A stretch of DNA of 64,000 bases from Natronobacillus azotifigens (GTDB lineage: Bacteria > Bacillota > Bacilli > Bacillales > Amphibacillaceae). The translations under genes were made by a program, and so were the position numbers. A model generated the notes under the pieces. That model ran no database searches, had not been told where the DNA came from, and saw nothing but the letters and a program-made list of their open reading frames with translations. Location of the stretch: contig NZ_JAPRAT010000007.1 of assembly GCF_026805325.1 (NCBI RefSeq), positions 61,154 through 125,153 on the forward strand, written 5' to 3'. Positions 19,362 to 29,832 of this stretch are shown here, piece by piece (the stretch's first letter is position 1; each line of letters starts with the position of its first letter).

Positions 19362-19456
19362 GAAGGCTTATCCAGTTAACCTTTCTAAGGCTCTATGAAA
19401 ACGTTAGGGATCAGGAGTTGGTAGTTAATGTAACGGATGTAAGAGCCTTTTTATTT
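19362..19456 (+). ncRNA. Structured leader or small RNA ending in a terminator, upstream of miaB
   Basis: AAGGCTCT (19387-19394) pairs with AGAGCCTT (19442-19449), and a nested CGTTA/TAACG pair lies inside. TTTTTATTT follows, the form of an intrinsic terminator. Before it, AGAAGG and CCTTTCT can form a second hairpin. A possible promoter, CTTACA-18-TAAAAT, lies just upstream (about 19330-19359). The product would be a short RNA of roughly 85-95 nt, or an attenuator about 105 bp before miaB. I do not recognise a known riboswitch class. Confidence 0.45.
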
Positions 19457-19560
19457 CGATAGACAGTTAGTGTAGCTGGAGTAAACCTAACGTAGGTTCG
19501 CTTATAAGGACTAGATTGTTAAATTAGTTGCAAAGCAGTGAAAGGAGCTTAAATAAAGCA

Positions 19561-21135
19561 ATGAACGAGAAACAAAGAAAAGAAGCAAATGAAATCAAGG
19601 AATATTCAGCGGACGTAAAATCCGAGTCGAATAACAACTTGAATCGTTTAAAAAATATGGAGTCCGATGAATTAATTGGTAAATATTTTCAATCAACCTA
19701 TCAACCGCCTAATCTGAAAAAAGCGAAGAAGCGTTTGAAAAAAGATGTGGATATTCATTATGATTTTTCTATTCCTGAAGAAATGAAAGAAATCGGAAAA
19801 GATAAGAAATTTCTGATCCGCACTTATGGATGTCAAATGAACGAACATGATACAGAGGTAATGGCCGGCTTGTTGACGGATATGGGTTACCAGATTACAG
19901 AAGATACCAAAGAAGCCGATGTTGTTTTATTAAATACTTGTGCGATTCGAGAAAACGCAGAAAATAAAGTATTTGGGGAAATCGGTCACTTAAAACCATT
20001 AAAATTAGAAAACCCTGACATGATCATTGGTGTGTGTGGTTGTATGTCCCAAGAAGAATCGGTAGTTAATCGAATTCTACAAAAACACCCGTTCATCGAT
20101 ATGATTTTTGGTACGCATAACATTCACCGTTTGCCAAGCTTATTAAAAGAAGCTATGTTCAGTAAAGCGATGGTCGTTGAAGTGTGGTCCAAAGAAGGAG
20201 ATATTATCGAAAATTTACCCAAAGTACGTAAAGGTAATATTAAGGCATGGGTAAATATTATGTATGGCTGTGACAAGTTTTGTACGTATTGTATTGTGCC
20301 CTATACGCGTGGTAAGGAAAGAAGTCGACTTCCAGAAGATATTATTCAAGAAGTTCGTCATTTAGCAGCACAAGGCTATCAAGAGGTAACCTTGCTTGGT
20401 CAAAATGTTAATGCATATGGGAAAGACTTAGAGTTTGATTATGGTTTAGGTGATCTAATGGATGAGATCCGTAAGATCGATATTCCACGTGTTCGATTTA
20501 CTACCTCACACCCGCGAGATTTTGATGATCGTTTAATTGAAGTGCTTGCGCAAGGTGGAAATTTAGTAGATCATATTCATTTACCTGTACAATCAGGTAG
20601 TTCGGAAGTGCTTCGGATTATGGCAAGAAGATATACACGTGAAAGCTATCTAGAGTTAGTTCGTAAAATTCGTGAAGTGATGCCAAATGCAACATTAACC
20701 ACAGATATTATTGTTGGTTTCCCTAATGAAACGGACGAACAGTTCGAGGAGACGATGACATTAATGCGTGAAGTAGGCTTTGAAAGTGCTTATACCTTTA
20801 TTTATTCGCCACGAGAGGGTACACCGGCAGCGCGTTGGGAAGATAATATTCCGATGGAAGTGAAGAAAGAAAGGTTGCAACGCTTGAATAAATTGGTGAA
20901 CGAACAATCTAAGCAAGCAATGGAGAAATACGAAGGAACTATTGTTAATGTTTTGGTTGAAGGGGAAAGTAAGAAAGACCCAGAAGTGCTTTCAGGCTAT
21001 ACAGAACGAAACAAATTAGTTAATTTTCGAGCACCAAAATCTTTTATCGGTAAAATTGTACCGGTGAAAATTACAAATGCAAAAACGTGGTCTTTAGATG
21101 GAGAACTTGTTGAAGAAACTTCCGAGGTGTTATAA
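19561..21135 (+). CDS. miaB: tRNA-2-methylthio-N6-dimethylallyladenosine synthase MiaB
   Basis: Radical-SAM methylthiotransferase that adds the methylthio group to i6A37 of tRNAs; the i6A maker miaA is in the same window. The 524-residue protein has a charged N-terminal extension and the UPF0004 domain with [10 protein letters not shown] and [12 protein letters not shown]. The radical-SAM cluster is [12 protein letters not shown] near residue 240 (CxxxCxxC), and a TRAM domain lies at the C-terminus. ATG 19561 has AAAGGAG 13 bp upstream, rather far; TTG 19528 is an alternative with no better site. The stop abuts ymcA. Confidence 0.95.
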   Translation: MNEKQRKEANEIKEYSADVKSESNNNLNRLKNMESDELIGKYFQSTYQPPNLKKAKKRLKKDVDIHYDFSIPEEMKEIGKDKKFLIRTYGCQMNEHDTEVMAGLLTDMGYQITEDTKEADVVLLNTCAIRENAENKVFGEIGHLKPLKLENPDMIIGVCGCMSQEESVVNRILQKHPFIDMIFGTHNIHRLPSLLKEAMFSKAMVVEVWSKEGDIIENLPKVRKGNIKAWVNIMYGCDKFCTYCIVPYTRGKERSRLPEDIIQEVRHLAAQGYQEVTLLGQNVNAYGKDLEFDYGLGDLMDEIRKIDIPRVRFTTSHPRDFDDRLIEVLAQGGNLVDHIHLPVQSGSSEVLRIMARRYTRESYLELVRKIREVMPNATLTTDIIVGFPNETDEQFEETMTLMREVGFESAYTFIYSPREGTPAARWEDNIPMEVKKERLQRLNKLVNEQSKQAMEKYEGTIVNVLVEGESKKDPEVLSGYTERNKLVNFRAPKSFIGKIVPVKITNAKTWSLDGELVEETSEVL

Positions 21136-21495
21136 ATGGAAAAATTCTCAAAAGAGGAAATACTTGCTGAGGTTGATCAAGTAGCCGCACAGCTAGCAGA
21201 ACTTGAAGAAATTCAGCGTTTCAAAGAATTGGAAGCACGTTTGAATGAAAATGATAAAGTAAAGAAGCTAATTGAACAAATAAAAGGGCTACAGAAACAA
21301 GCAGTTAATCTTCAAGCCTATGGGAAGCAAGAGGCAGTGAAACAGATTGATGAACAGATTGATCAAGTTCAAGCTGAGATTGATGCAATTCCTATTGTGG
21401 AAGAATTTAAAGGAACACAAGTTGTTGTCAATGATTTACTGCAAACGATGGTACAATCCATTACTCAGCAAGTAGCAAAAAAGATTGAACAGTAA
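21136..21495 (+). CDS. ymcA: RicA/YmcA, YlbF-YmcA-YaaT complex subunit
   Basis: A 119-residue helical, Glu/Gln/Lys-rich protein of the YlbF/YmcA family. In B. subtilis the complex with YlbF and YaaT supports biofilm formation, competence and sporulation, and works with RNase Y on mRNA maturation. The rny gene is also in this window. It is somewhat shorter than the B. subtilis protein (143). The start lies directly after the miaB stop, so translation is probably coupled. A strong terminator follows. Confidence 0.9.
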   Translation: MEKFSKEEILAEVDQVAAQLAELEEIQRFKELEARLNENDKVKKLIEQIKGLQKQAVNLQAYGKQEAVKQIDEQIDQVQAEIDAIPIVEEFKGTQVVVNDLLQTMVQSITQQVAKKIEQ

Positions 21496-21535
21496 TAGGT
21501 TATTCAAGGTTATTGGAATAAGCTAGCTATAAGGA

Positions 21536-21578
21536 AACTTCTCGTAAATAACTACATTACGAGGAGTTTTTCTTTTTT
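21536..21578 (+). terminator. Terminator after ymcA
   Basis: AACTTCTCGTAA pairs with TTACGAGGAGTT (one G-T), followed by a long T tract. Confidence 0.92.
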
Positions 21579-21763
21579 TCAAGGCATTCTATTTTTCGTT
21601 ACAGATCAATGAATTCAATGATTATTTGAAAAATGATGTACCTTTTCTTAGGCAAATGCATACGATGAACTAGAAAATCAATGCAGTTCGATCAAAAATT
21701 TACGTGCACTTTGCCTAGATCGTCTGCATAGACTGATTATGTAGAAAGAGGAGGTAACGATCA

Positions 21764-22333
21764 ATGTCTTTTCTTGATCATGAATATCGAGAGATTATTA
21801 CGAAAGCGGTAATTGGAAAGGGTCGTAAGTTTGTTCAAGACACAAATACCATCAACCCAACTCATAAACCAACGAGTATTTTAGGTTGCTGGATCATTAA
21901 TCATCTCTATCACGCAAAACGTAAAGGGGAAGAAGTGGTAGAAGTAAGTGGTAGCTATGATGTGAATGTTTGGTATTCGTATAATGATAGTACTAAAACA
22001 GAAGTAGTTACCGAGCGTATCACTTATACAGATCCAATCAAATTATCCGTCAAAGATAAGCAAACAATTGGTAATCAAGTAGAAGTGTATGCAAAAGTAT
22101 TGCAACAACCAAACTGTTTAGAGTGCTCCATTAGCAAGTCTGATCAAAAAATTGTTGCAGAAGTAGAACGTGAATTTTTAGTAGAAGTTATCGGTGACAC
22201 AAAGGTTGCAGTAAGAGTTGATCCAAGTGGTGTCGAGACTGATGATGACGACGAATGGGACTTTGAATTGACAGATGAAGAACTTGCAGCAAATGTTGAC
22301 CCAGAGTTTTCATCAAATACTAATGAGGGATAG
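21764..22333 (+). CDS. cotE: Outer spore coat morphogenetic protein CotE
   Basis: Scaffolds the outer spore coat. The 189-residue acidic protein begins [20 protein letters not shown], and the core contains [13 protein letters not shown], the usual CotE signature. The Asp/Glu-rich C-terminus ([15 protein letters not shown]) is also typical. ATG 21764 follows AGAGGAGGT. It lies between ymcA and mutS exactly as in B. subtilis. The 190 bp upstream probably hold a sporulation sigma-factor promoter, but I cannot identify it with certainty. Confidence 0.95.
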   Translation: MSFLDHEYREIITKAVIGKGRKFVQDTNTINPTHKPTSILGCWIINHLYHAKRKGEEVVEVSGSYDVNVWYSYNDSTKTEVVTERITYTDPIKLSVKDKQTIGNQVEVYAKVLQQPNCLECSISKSDQKIVAEVEREFLVEVIGDTKVAVRVDPSGVETDDDDEWDFELTDEELAANVDPEFSSNTNEG

Positions 22334-22390
22334 TACTAGTAAGTACGTCTCAAAATAAGAATAAACCCCACTATAATATTGTGCTTTTCG

Positions 22391-22427
22391 GACCGAATCA
22401 TTTTCTGATTCGGTCTTATTTTTTTTG
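22391..22427 (+). terminator. Terminator after cotE
   Basis: GACCGAATCA (22391-22400) pairs perfectly with 22406-22415, then a T-rich tract. Confidence 0.95.
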
Positions 22428-22500
22428 CAAATAAATAATTGCAGATAATACTAGTTTAATTTGATAAAGGTATTCATAAACTTAAAGATAGATGCACAGT

Positions 22501-22687
22501 AGACACAAACAGTGTGATAAATAATTTAATTTTTTCACTTTAATGAGCTTCACATGAGGATGGAGGCTGAAAAATGGCTCGAACCTCGTCAAGATGCCCA
22601 ATTTTGCCTAGGTTCAAGGCTAAAAAATGCTACAAACCTCATAGGAACGCTCACTTAAACTTAGAATCGCTACCCCACAGTTTATTC
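22501..22687 (+). repeat. Dispersed 52-bp-unit repeat element, copy B (short)
   Basis: Head with AGACACAAACAGTGTG and TTCACATGAGGATGGAGG, one full unit with AACCTCGTCAAGATG and TTTTGCCTAGGTTC, and a tail ending in TTAGAATCGC then CACAGTTTAT. It is the shortest of the four copies. It lies between cotE and mutS on the plus strand. Confidence 0.85.
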
Positions 22688-22753
22688 AAACCATGATTGG
22701 AGGTTGATTCAGTGGGATAATTATAAAAATTTTAGATGAAATTTTTTAGAGAG

Positions 22754-22785
22754 AAAAGACTTAAATAAATGGAGTCTTTTTTTAT
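22754..22785 (+). terminator. Small hairpin with T run upstream of mutS
   Basis: AAAAGACT (22754-22761) pairs with AGTCTTTT (22773-22780), followed by three more T. It insulates mutS from upstream reading. Confidence 0.65.
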
Positions 22786-22849
22786 GTTTAAAATCTAAGT
22801 TTAATTGTTCGTTAATTCATTGACATCCTGCAAAAAGGATTGCTTGATA

Positions 22850-22858
22850 TGCTATAAT
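22850..22858 (+). promoter_or_regulatory. Extended -10 promoter for mutS
   Basis: TGCTATAAT at 22850-22858 is an extended -10 sequence about 36 bp before the mutS start. The -35 region at the right distance is poor. TTGACA at 22820 is 27 bp away and too far to pair with it. Confidence 0.5.
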
Positions 22859-22894
22859 AGAAACCATGAAATTACTTGGCTGGAGGCAATACAT

Positions 22895-25489
22895 ATGGCA
22901 AATTACACACCAATGATCGAACAATATTTAAAGATAAAAGCAAATAATAGAGATAGTTTTCTCTTTTTTCGCCTTGGTGACTTTTATGAAATGTTTTTTG
23001 ATGATGCAATCAAAGCATCAAGAGAATTAGAGATTACTTTAACAAGCAGAGATGGGGGAGGAACGGAAAGGATCCCGATGTGCGGTGTACCTTATCATTC
23101 TGCCGCGAACTATATTAAAAATCTCGTTGAAAAAGGTTACAAAGTGGCGATCTGTGAACAAGTAGAAGATCCAAAAGAAGCAAAAGGTGTGGTGAAGCGA
23201 GAAGTCGTCCAATTGATTACACCTGGTACAGTAATGGAAGGGAATATGTTAGATGAGAAGGAGAATAATTATTTAGCAAGCATTAGTCAATTTGATCTCG
23301 ATACGTTTGTTCTTACATACAATGATTTATCTACTGGGGAAAATAGTGCAGCTATCATAGAAACAGGATGGGAACGTGTGGTGAGTGAACTGTTTAATCG
23401 TCCCATTAAAGAAATTGTAATAGCTAAAGATTTGCCTGAAGCATTTCAACAAGATTTAATGGAGCGTTTACAGGTAACCTTATCTTTTGCAGAGAACACG
23501 GAGATTAGTTCTGAACTAACTCAATTGGTTGATCACTTAACAGATAGCCGACTAAAGCAAGGCTTTGCGCGCTTGTATCATTACATCCAATCGACACAAC
23601 AGAGAGCACTAGATCATTTAAAACCAGTTCAATTTATTGAACTAAATGAGTACATGATGTTAGATATGTACTCCAAGCGTAATCTTGAATTAACAGAAAC
23701 GATTATGAAAAAAGGAAAGCAAGGAAGCTTACTATGGGTGCTTGATCAAACAGTTACTGCAATGGGAGCACGAAAATTAAAGAAATGGTTAGAACGACCG
23801 CTACTTAACCACCGATTGTTAGATCAACGGTATCAAATAGTAGAAGGATTTATGGAAGATTTCATGTCAAGAGAAGCAGTGCGGGAAACGTTAAAATCGA
23901 TTTATGACTTAGAACGTTTAGCCGGTAGAGTTGCTTTTGGAAATGTAAATGGCCGTGATCTATTGCAGCTAAAAAACTCGTTAGAAAAAGTACCGCAACT
24001 ACTATCAATCTTGCTTGCATGTAATCAAAAAGAAATAAACAATCTAGCGAAAACAATCGATCCTATCCAGGAACTTAAGACATTATTAGAAAACAGTCTT
24101 GAGCAAGATCCGCCTTTAACGATCAAAGAGGGCGGTATAATTAAGACGGGCTTCCATGAACAACTTGATGAATATCGAGATGCAGCCAAAAACGGGAAGC
24201 AATGGATCGCAGAGTTAGAACAACAAGAAAAGAAAGCAACGAATATCAAATCATTGAAGATTGGCTATAACCGTGTGTTTGGTTATTATATTGAAGTTAC
24301 AAAAGCAAACCTACATCTGTTACCAGAAGGTAAATATGAACGAAAACAAACGTTAACAAATGCAGAACGTTATATCACTCCTGAACTGAAAGAAAAAGAG
24401 AGTTTAATTTTGACCGCTCAAGAAAAGAGTGTCGATTTAGAGTATAGATTGTTTCTTGAATTACGTGAGCAAGTAAAGGCATATATCCCTCAGTTACAAC
24501 ATCTTGCTGATCAAATTAGCGAAATTGATGTTTATCAAGGATTTGCCACTATTAGTGAACAACAAGCGTATGTGCGACCAACCTTTAATAAAAATCGGTC
24601 GATCGCAATTGTGAAAGGTCGCCATCCAGTAGTAGAGAAGGTAATGAAAGATGGAATGTATGTACCGAACGATGTAACGATGAATGAATCGACGGATATG
24701 TTATTGATTACTGGTCCGAACATGTCCGGTAAAAGTACGTATATGCGTCAACTAGCTCTTATCACGATCATGGCTCAAATTGGTTGTTTTGTACCATGCG
24801 AGTCCGCCAGTTTACCTGTATTTGATAAAATTTTTACAAGAATCGGTGCTGCCGATGATTTGGTCGCTGGTCAAAGTACGTTTATGGTAGAAATGTTAGA
24901 AGCAAATCATGCGTTAACTAATGCCACGGAAAATAGTCTAATCTTATTGGATGAAATTGGACGAGGTACAAGTACGTATGATGGCATGGCTCTCGCCCAA
25001 GCGATTATTGAATATGTCCATGATCAAGTAGGTGCTAAAACCTTATTCTCTACACACTATCATGAATTAACAGCTTTAGAAGAAACATTAAGTAACTTAA
25101 AAAACATCCATGTTCGAGCAGAGGAGTTTGAAGGACGAGTCGTATTCTTACATCAAATCCAATCAGGAGCTGCAGACGAAAGCTACGGAATTCATGTTGC
25201 TAAACTGGCAGCCTTACCAGAACCATTGATTGATCGAGCTACGATCATTTTAAAAGAATTAGAAGAGAAACAAGGAAAAGAAAAAAAAGCGGAAGTTATT
25301 CAAACAGATGAATCTCAGTTAAGTTTTTTCGTAAGTGAACCAAGCTTAAATCAATCAAGAGAACACCAATCGAAGAGTGAACAACATTTACGAAAAGAAT
25401 TGCAACAATTAAAGTTAATGGAAATGACTCCAATGGAAGCAATGAACGCACTTTATCAATTACAAAAAAAAGCAAGTGAGGAGGGATAA
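22895..25489 (+). CDS. mutS: DNA mismatch repair protein MutS
   Basis: Recognises mismatches and starts repair with MutL. The 864-residue protein has the mismatch-contact motif FYE in [15 protein letters not shown] (residues 29-43), Walker [11 protein letters not shown] near residue 610, and Walker [17 protein letters not shown] near residue 690. ATG 22895 follows TGGAGG 8 bp upstream and gives [11 protein letters not shown], the family N-terminus; the frame is open further upstream but without a ribosome site. mutL starts 2 bp after the stop. Confidence 0.98.
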   Translation: MANYTPMIEQYLKIKANNRDSFLFFRLGDFYEMFFDDAIKASRELEITLTSRDGGGTERIPMCGVPYHSAANYIKNLVEKGYKVAICEQVEDPKEAKGVVKREVVQLITPGTVMEGNMLDEKENNYLASISQFDLDTFVLTYNDLSTGENSAAIIETGWERVVSELFNRPIKEIVIAKDLPEAFQQDLMERLQVTLSFAENTEISSELTQLVDHLTDSRLKQGFARLYHYIQSTQQRALDHLKPVQFIELNEYMMLDMYSKRNLELTETIMKKGKQGSLLWVLDQTVTAMGARKLKKWLERPLLNHRLLDQRYQIVEGFMEDFMSREAVRETLKSIYDLERLAGRVAFGNVNGRDLLQLKNSLEKVPQLLSILLACNQKEINNLAKTIDPIQELKTLLENSLEQDPPLTIKEGGIIKTGFHEQLDEYRDAAKNGKQWIAELEQQEKKATNIKSLKIGYNRVFGYYIEVTKANLHLLPEGKYERKQTLTNAERYITPELKEKESLILTAQEKSVDLEYRLFLELREQVKAYIPQLQHLADQISEIDVYQGFATISEQQAYVRPTFNKNRSIAIVKGRHPVVEKVMKDGMYVPNDVTMNESTDMLLITGPNMSGKSTYMRQLALITIMAQIGCFVPCESASLPVFDKIFTRIGAADDLVAGQSTFMVEMLEANHALTNATENSLILLDEIGRGTSTYDGMALAQAIIEYVHDQVGAKTLFSTHYHELTALEETLSNLKNIHVRAEEFEGRVVFLHQIQSGAADESYGIHVAKLAALPEPLIDRATIILKELEEKQGKEKKAEVIQTDESQLSFFVSEPSLNQSREHQSKSEQHLRKELQQLKLMEMTPMEAMNALYQLQKKASEEG

Positions 25490-25491
25490 AA

Positions 25492-27351
25492 GTGAAAATA
25501 TTTCCGATGCCAGATTTACTAGCGAACAAAATAGCCGCTGGTGAAGTAGTCGAACGCCCGGCTTCTGTTGTGAAAGAATTAATCGAAAATAGTATCGATG
25601 CCGGTAGTACTTCGATCAAGTTGGAAATAGAAGAAGCAGGGTTAAAACGGATAAAAATTACCGATAATGGTATAGGGATGGAAGCAGAGGATGCTGAACG
25701 TGCCTTCTTACGTCATGCTACAAGTAAAATTAGCACAGAGAATGACTTGTTTCATGTTCGTACATTAGGTTTTCGAGGAGAAGCACTGGCCTCTATTGCT
25801 GCTGTAAGTCAATTAACGTTAAAAACATCTACTGGAGAAGGTGCGGGAACCATTTTGAAGTTAGAATCAGGAAAAGTGGTTGAACGCGATAAGAGTGATG
25901 CTCGTCAGGGAACAGAAATCACAGTAGACGCTCTATTTTATAACACCCCTGCACGATTAAAGTATATGAAAACCATTCATACAGAATTAGGTCACATTAC
26001 CGATGTCGTAAATCGGATGGCATTATCTCATGCGAACATCCGATTCGAACTTTACCATAACGGGAAAAATCTATTTCAAACAAGTGGGCGAGGTGATTTG
26101 CTACAAATCATTGCACAAGTTTACGGCGTTAGTGTAGCGAAAAAAATGATCCCCGTTTCTTATCAAACACTTGATTATACGGTGAAAGGATACATTGCTA
26201 AACCCGAAGTGACACGAGCATCACGTAATTATATATCAACCATTGTTAATGGTCGGTATATACGCAGCATTCCATTAAATAAAGCGATTTCTAACGGCTA
26301 TCATACTTTGTTGCCGATTGGTCGACATCCAATTGTTGTTTTAGCTATTGAGATGGATCCTATTTTAGTTGATGTTAATGTACATCCGGCGAAATTGGAA
26401 GTTCGGTTTAGTAAAGATAAAGAACTATTTCAAGCGGTTGAAGAGACGATTCGACAAGCCTTTCGTAAAGAAACACTAATTCCAGAAGCTAGCCAGAAGA
26501 AGGAAACGAAGCAAGAGAGCTCACAGTCTCAATTTTCATTTGAGTATACGAAAGAAGCAGATTTTGTTAAAGAAACACAGAACCCACCAGAAAAAACGGA
26601 TAGTAATTTCTCGGATGAAATTGTATTACCATCAAATATAGATGATCAGTTGAATCATTTTCCCGAGATGGAAATAAAGAAAGAAATGTCGGGTGAAGGT
26701 AAACAGAATAACTATAATACCGATTTAGATGTAGAGGAAGAGAGGGAAGAAGAATTCCTCGATGCAGATCGCATTCCCGTAATGTATCCAATCGGACAGC
26801 ATCACGGAACTTATATTTTAGCAGAAAATGAAGAAGGTTTTTACATGATTGATCAACACGCAGCACAGGAGCGTGTGAAATATGAATATTTTCGAGATAA
26901 AATTGGTGAAGTTTCGAACGAATTACAGGAACTACTTTTTCCTTTAACATTTGATTTCTCGAGTAAAGAAGCTCTTTTAATTGAACATTATCAAGAAGAG
27001 TTAAAACAGGTAGGGTTGTTTTTTGAACATTTTGGTCAACAAACGTACATTATTCGAGCGCACCCGCAGTGGTTTCCAACTGGATATGAGGAAGAAATTA
27101 TTCGTGATATTATTGCACAAGTTATGGAAAATGAAAAGATTGACCTTGCTAAGCTAAGAGAAGAAGCGGCAATTTTAATGTCATGTAAACGATCGATTAA
27201 AGCGAATCATTATTTAACAAAAGACGATATGTTCCAATTATTAGAGGACTTAAGAAAATCAACAGATCCTTTCACTTGTCCACATGGTCGACCAATTCTT
27301 ATTCATTTTTCTGGATATGAAATAGAAAAAATGTTTAAAAGAATCATGTAA
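25492..27351 (+). CDS. mutL: DNA mismatch repair protein MutL (endonuclease type)
   Basis: Nicking endonuclease partner of MutS in bacteria without MutH. The 619-residue protein has GHKL ATPase motifs [11 protein letters not shown] (about 30-40), DNGIGM and [11 protein letters not shown] divergent acidic linker spans 330-440. The C-terminal nuclease motifs [22 protein letters not shown] and CPHGRP (zinc site) are all present, so nicking activity is expected. The start is GTG 25492 behind GAGGAGGG. It overlaps transcriptionally with mutS. Confidence 0.97.
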   Translation: MKIFPMPDLLANKIAAGEVVERPASVVKELIENSIDAGSTSIKLEIEEAGLKRIKITDNGIGMEAEDAERAFLRHATSKISTENDLFHVRTLGFRGEALASIAAVSQLTLKTSTGEGAGTILKLESGKVVERDKSDARQGTEITVDALFYNTPARLKYMKTIHTELGHITDVVNRMALSHANIRFELYHNGKNLFQTSGRGDLLQIIAQVYGVSVAKKMIPVSYQTLDYTVKGYIAKPEVTRASRNYISTIVNGRYIRSIPLNKAISNGYHTLLPIGRHPIVVLAIEMDPILVDVNVHPAKLEVRFSKDKELFQAVEETIRQAFRKETLIPEASQKKETKQESSQSQFSFEYTKEADFVKETQNPPEKTDSNFSDEIVLPSNIDDQLNHFPEMEIKKEMSGEGKQNNYNTDLDVEEEREEEFLDADRIPVMYPIGQHHGTYILAENEEGFYMIDQHAAQERVKYEYFRDKIGEVSNELQELLFPLTFDFSSKEALLIEHYQEELKQVGLFFEHFGQQTYIIRAHPQWFPTGYEEEIIRDIIAQVMENEKIDLAKLREEAAILMSCKRSIKANHYLTKDDMFQLLEDLRKSTDPFTCPHGRPILIHFSGYEIEKMFKRIM

Positions 27352-27397
27352 GAGAGATAAATCACATATATGCTGAAGATCAGTAAGGGGAATGTCA

Positions 27398-28333
27398 ATG
27401 AAGGAAATAGTAATAGGTGTAGTGGGACCTACAGCTGTAGGGAAAACAAGTCTTAGTGTAGAAATAGCCAAGGCGTTTAATGGCGAAGTGATTAGTGGGG
27501 ATTCTATGCAAATTTATCGTGGAATGGACATTGGAACGGCTAAAGTTACGGAAGAAGAACAAGAGGGAATTCCACATCATATGTTAGATATAAGATCCCC
27601 AGATGAAAGTTTTTCTGTTGCAGAATTTCAAACGAATGTAAAAAGATACGTTCAGGAAATAACCTCCCGAGGAAACTTACCAATTATTGCTGGAGGTACA
27701 GGCTTATATATTGAAGCAGCCTTATATGACTATCAATTTGCAGACCAGAAGCGAGATGAAAGTTTACAAGCCCGTATTGAAAAAGAGATTGAAACAAACG
27801 GTATGGACGTCATATACGAACGATTAAGAAAAGTAGATCCAGAACAGGCTGAAAAAATCCATCCGAATAATGTACGACGAGTAATTCGTGCCTTGGAAGT
27901 ATACGAGCGGACAGGATCTACCATGTCCGAGATGCATCAGAAACAATCAAAGACTTCTCCCTATCATCCTATTTTAATTGGCTTAGAAATGGAACGAAGT
28001 CTATTATATGATAGAATTAATCATCGAGTAGATTTGATGATGACTGAGGGTTTATTGGAGGAAGTAAAGCGATTTTATCAGCAAGGATTAGAGGATGCTC
28101 AAGCAATGCAAGCAATTGGATATAAAGAGTTTATTCCTTATTTTAAAGGGCATTATTCTTTAACAGAAGCGGTTGAATTACTAAAACGAAATTCGAGAAG
28201 ATATGCCAAGAGACAATATACGTGGTTTAAAAATAAAATGAATGTTCACTGGTACTCTATTAACCCGGAAGAAAAAAATGAAAAATTTCAAATTATTTTA
28301 AATGATTTAGCAGGAATGATTAAGAAAACGTAG
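27398..28333 (+). CDS. miaA: tRNA dimethylallyltransferase MiaA
   Basis: Transfers dimethylallyl to A37 of tRNAs, giving the substrate for MiaB. The 311-residue protein has P-loop GPTAVGKT (residues 9-16), [17 protein letters not shown] and [10 protein letters not shown]. The C-terminal part has QAIGYKEF and [12 protein letters not shown] 27398 is chosen over ATG 27392 because AAGGGG lies 8 bp upstream of the former. hfq follows as in many bacteria. Confidence 0.96.
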   Translation: MKEIVIGVVGPTAVGKTSLSVEIAKAFNGEVISGDSMQIYRGMDIGTAKVTEEEQEGIPHHMLDIRSPDESFSVAEFQTNVKRYVQEITSRGNLPIIAGGTGLYIEAALYDYQFADQKRDESLQARIEKEIETNGMDVIYERLRKVDPEQAEKIHPNNVRRVIRALEVYERTGSTMSEMHQKQSKTSPYHPILIGLEMERSLLYDRINHRVDLMMTEGLLEEVKRFYQQGLEDAQAMQAIGYKEFIPYFKGHYSLTEAVELLKRNSRRYAKRQYTWFKNKMNVHWYSINPEEKNEKFQIILNDLAGMIKKT

Positions 28334-28374
28334 AAATATTATATATTAGAGATAGAAAGAGGAGGATATATATC

Positions 28375-28599
28375 ATGGCTCAGTCTGTAAATATTCAAGA
28401 TCAATACTTAAATTCTTTAAGAAGAGACCATATTCAAGTTACGGTGTTCTTAACAAATGGCTTTCAATTAAGAGGTGTAGTGAAAGCATTTGATAACTTC
28501 ACCGTCTTATTGGAAACAGAAGGCAAGCAACAACTTATTTTCAAACATGCAATTTCAACGTTTTCACCTGCAAAAAATGTTCAGTTGGATAAAGAATAA
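28375..28599 (+). CDS. hfq: RNA chaperone Hfq
   Basis: A 74-residue Sm-like hexameric RNA-binding protein, of the short Gram-positive type without the extended C-terminal tail. Sm1 spans about residues 15-45 ([19 protein letters not shown]), and Sm2 carries FKHAIST in place of the common YKHAIST. ATG 28375 follows AGAGGAGG. Location after miaA is conserved. In Bacillus the loss phenotype is mild, so a global role is not assured. Confidence 0.97.
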   Translation: MAQSVNIQDQYLNSLRRDHIQVTVFLTNGFQLRGVVKAFDNFTVLLETEGKQQLIFKHAISTFSPAKNVQLDKE

Positions 28600-28603
28600 A
28601 ACA

Positions 28604-28633
28604 AAAAAGAACACCGATTTGGTGTTCTTTTTA
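28604..28633 (+). terminator. Terminator after hfq
   Basis: AAAAGAACACC pairs with GGTGTTCTTTT across a short GATTT loop and is followed by T residues. Confidence 0.92.
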
Positions 28634-28784
28634 TGTTGTTTTTTTAAATAAATAAGCGATTACTGTGTGTTATTGATGATCGTAAACCCTTCAAATATAA
28701 TTATCTCACTTAACAAAAATTTATTAACAACCGAGCATGGTATACTCAGTTTATGAATTTTTTGATTAAAAATTTGGGCGTTTG

Positions 28785-28816
28785 TCACAAGATTACAGGA
28801 TCCTGCGTATACTATA
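28785..28816 (+). promoter_or_regulatory. Candidate mother-cell (sigma-E-like) promoter of spoVK
   Basis: GTCACAA and, about 14 bp later, CGTATACTAT loosely resemble the sigma-E -35 and -10 boxes, ending about 25 bp before the spoVK start. Family knowledge says spoVK is expressed in the mother cell; the match here is imperfect. Confidence 0.35.
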
Positions 28817-28837
28817 GAGAGTGAGGAGTGTGATATC

Positions 28838-29746
28838 GTGGAGACACAGAGTTCCCCTTTGAGACAAAATCAAATCAACATTGTCCTTCATGACAAACGC
28901 GTTACACCGACAAGTAATAACAAAAAAGCTGTCAATCCTTTTCAACCAATTGATGATGCATTTGCGGATTTTGTTGGTCTAAAACAGTTTAAAGAAAATA
29001 TTAAAGAAGTGTATGCCAATGTGCAAATTAACTTACAAAGAGAAAAAGCAGGACTAAAAACAAAAAAACAAGTTTTACACATGCTGTTTAAAGGGAATCC
29101 TGGTACAGGAAAGACAACTGTGGCTCGACAATTAGCTGAACTATTTCATGATCTAAATATGTTATCGAAAGGTCATTTTATTGAAGCTGAACGAGCAGAT
29201 TTAGTTGGCGAATATATTGGCCAAACAGCAAACAAAACACGTGAATTAGTAGAAAAAGCATTAGGGGGCATTTTATTTATTGATGAAGCTTATTCCCTTG
29301 CAAGAGGTGGGGAGAAAGATTTTGGAAAAGAAGCCATTGATACATTGGTGAAGCAAATGGAAGATTACCATCAAGACTTCATTCTTATTTTAGCGGGCTA
29401 TCCACACGAAATGGATTATTTCTTATCAACGAATCCAGGCTTAGCCTCTCGATTCCCAATGATTCTCGATTTTGAAGATTACACGGTTGAACAATTAATA
29501 AAGATTGCAAAACAAATGGCTCAGGAACGAGATTATCAGTTATCAAAGGAAGCAGAGTGGAAATTAACAAGATACTTAACGAACGAAAGAAATTCTCATC
29601 ATCGTGAAAAGTTTGCCAATGCTCGCTTGATTCGGAATATCATTGAACAGACGATTCGAAAACAGTCAATGCGTTTAATGAGTGAACATAGTTATTCCAC
29701 AGAACAATTGATGCTATTAATAGGCAGTGATCTTTGTTTAACATGA
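28838..29746 (+). CDS. spoVK: Stage V sporulation protein K, AAA ATPase
   Basis: AAA ATPase of the CbxX/CfqX family needed for spore maturation. The 302-residue protein has Walker A GNPGTGKT near residue 88, ERADLVGEYIGQTANKT (pore region), Walker B GGILFIDEAYSLA near residue 148, and GYPHEMDYFLSTNPGLASRF (arginine finger). The start is GTG 28838 behind GTGAGGAG. It is followed by hflX as in B. subtilis (spoVK-ynbA). Confidence 0.95.
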   Translation: METQSSPLRQNQINIVLHDKRVTPTSNNKKAVNPFQPIDDAFADFVGLKQFKENIKEVYANVQINLQREKAGLKTKKQVLHMLFKGNPGTGKTTVARQLAELFHDLNMLSKGHFIEAERADLVGEYIGQTANKTRELVEKALGGILFIDEAYSLARGGEKDFGKEAIDTLVKQMEDYHQDFILILAGYPHEMDYFLSTNPGLASRFPMILDFEDYTVEQLIKIAKQMAQERDYQLSKEAEWKLTRYLTNERNSHHREKFANARLIRNIIEQTIRKQSMRLMSEHSYSTEQLMLLIGSDLCLT

Positions 29747-29832
29747 TGAATGAACGAAATTACTTATCGAATGTGCTGACTTTTGATAAAATATAACTAT
29801 TGATGTATGGAATAGAAACGAGGATGTCTAAC

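Noticed and set aside
21640..21730. A fifth copy of the 52-bp-unit repeat before cotE
   Set aside because: Only short stretches such as TTGCCTAGATCGTC are similar; head, tail and unit spacing are missing.
22820..22858. TTGACA at 22820 as the -35 of the mutS promoter
   Set aside because: The spacing to TATAAT is 27 bp, far from the workable 16-18.
22866..22916. A 16-codon frame overlapping the mutS start
   Set aside because: It would begin at the predicted transcript start with no ribosome site and lies in another frame across the mutS ribosome site.
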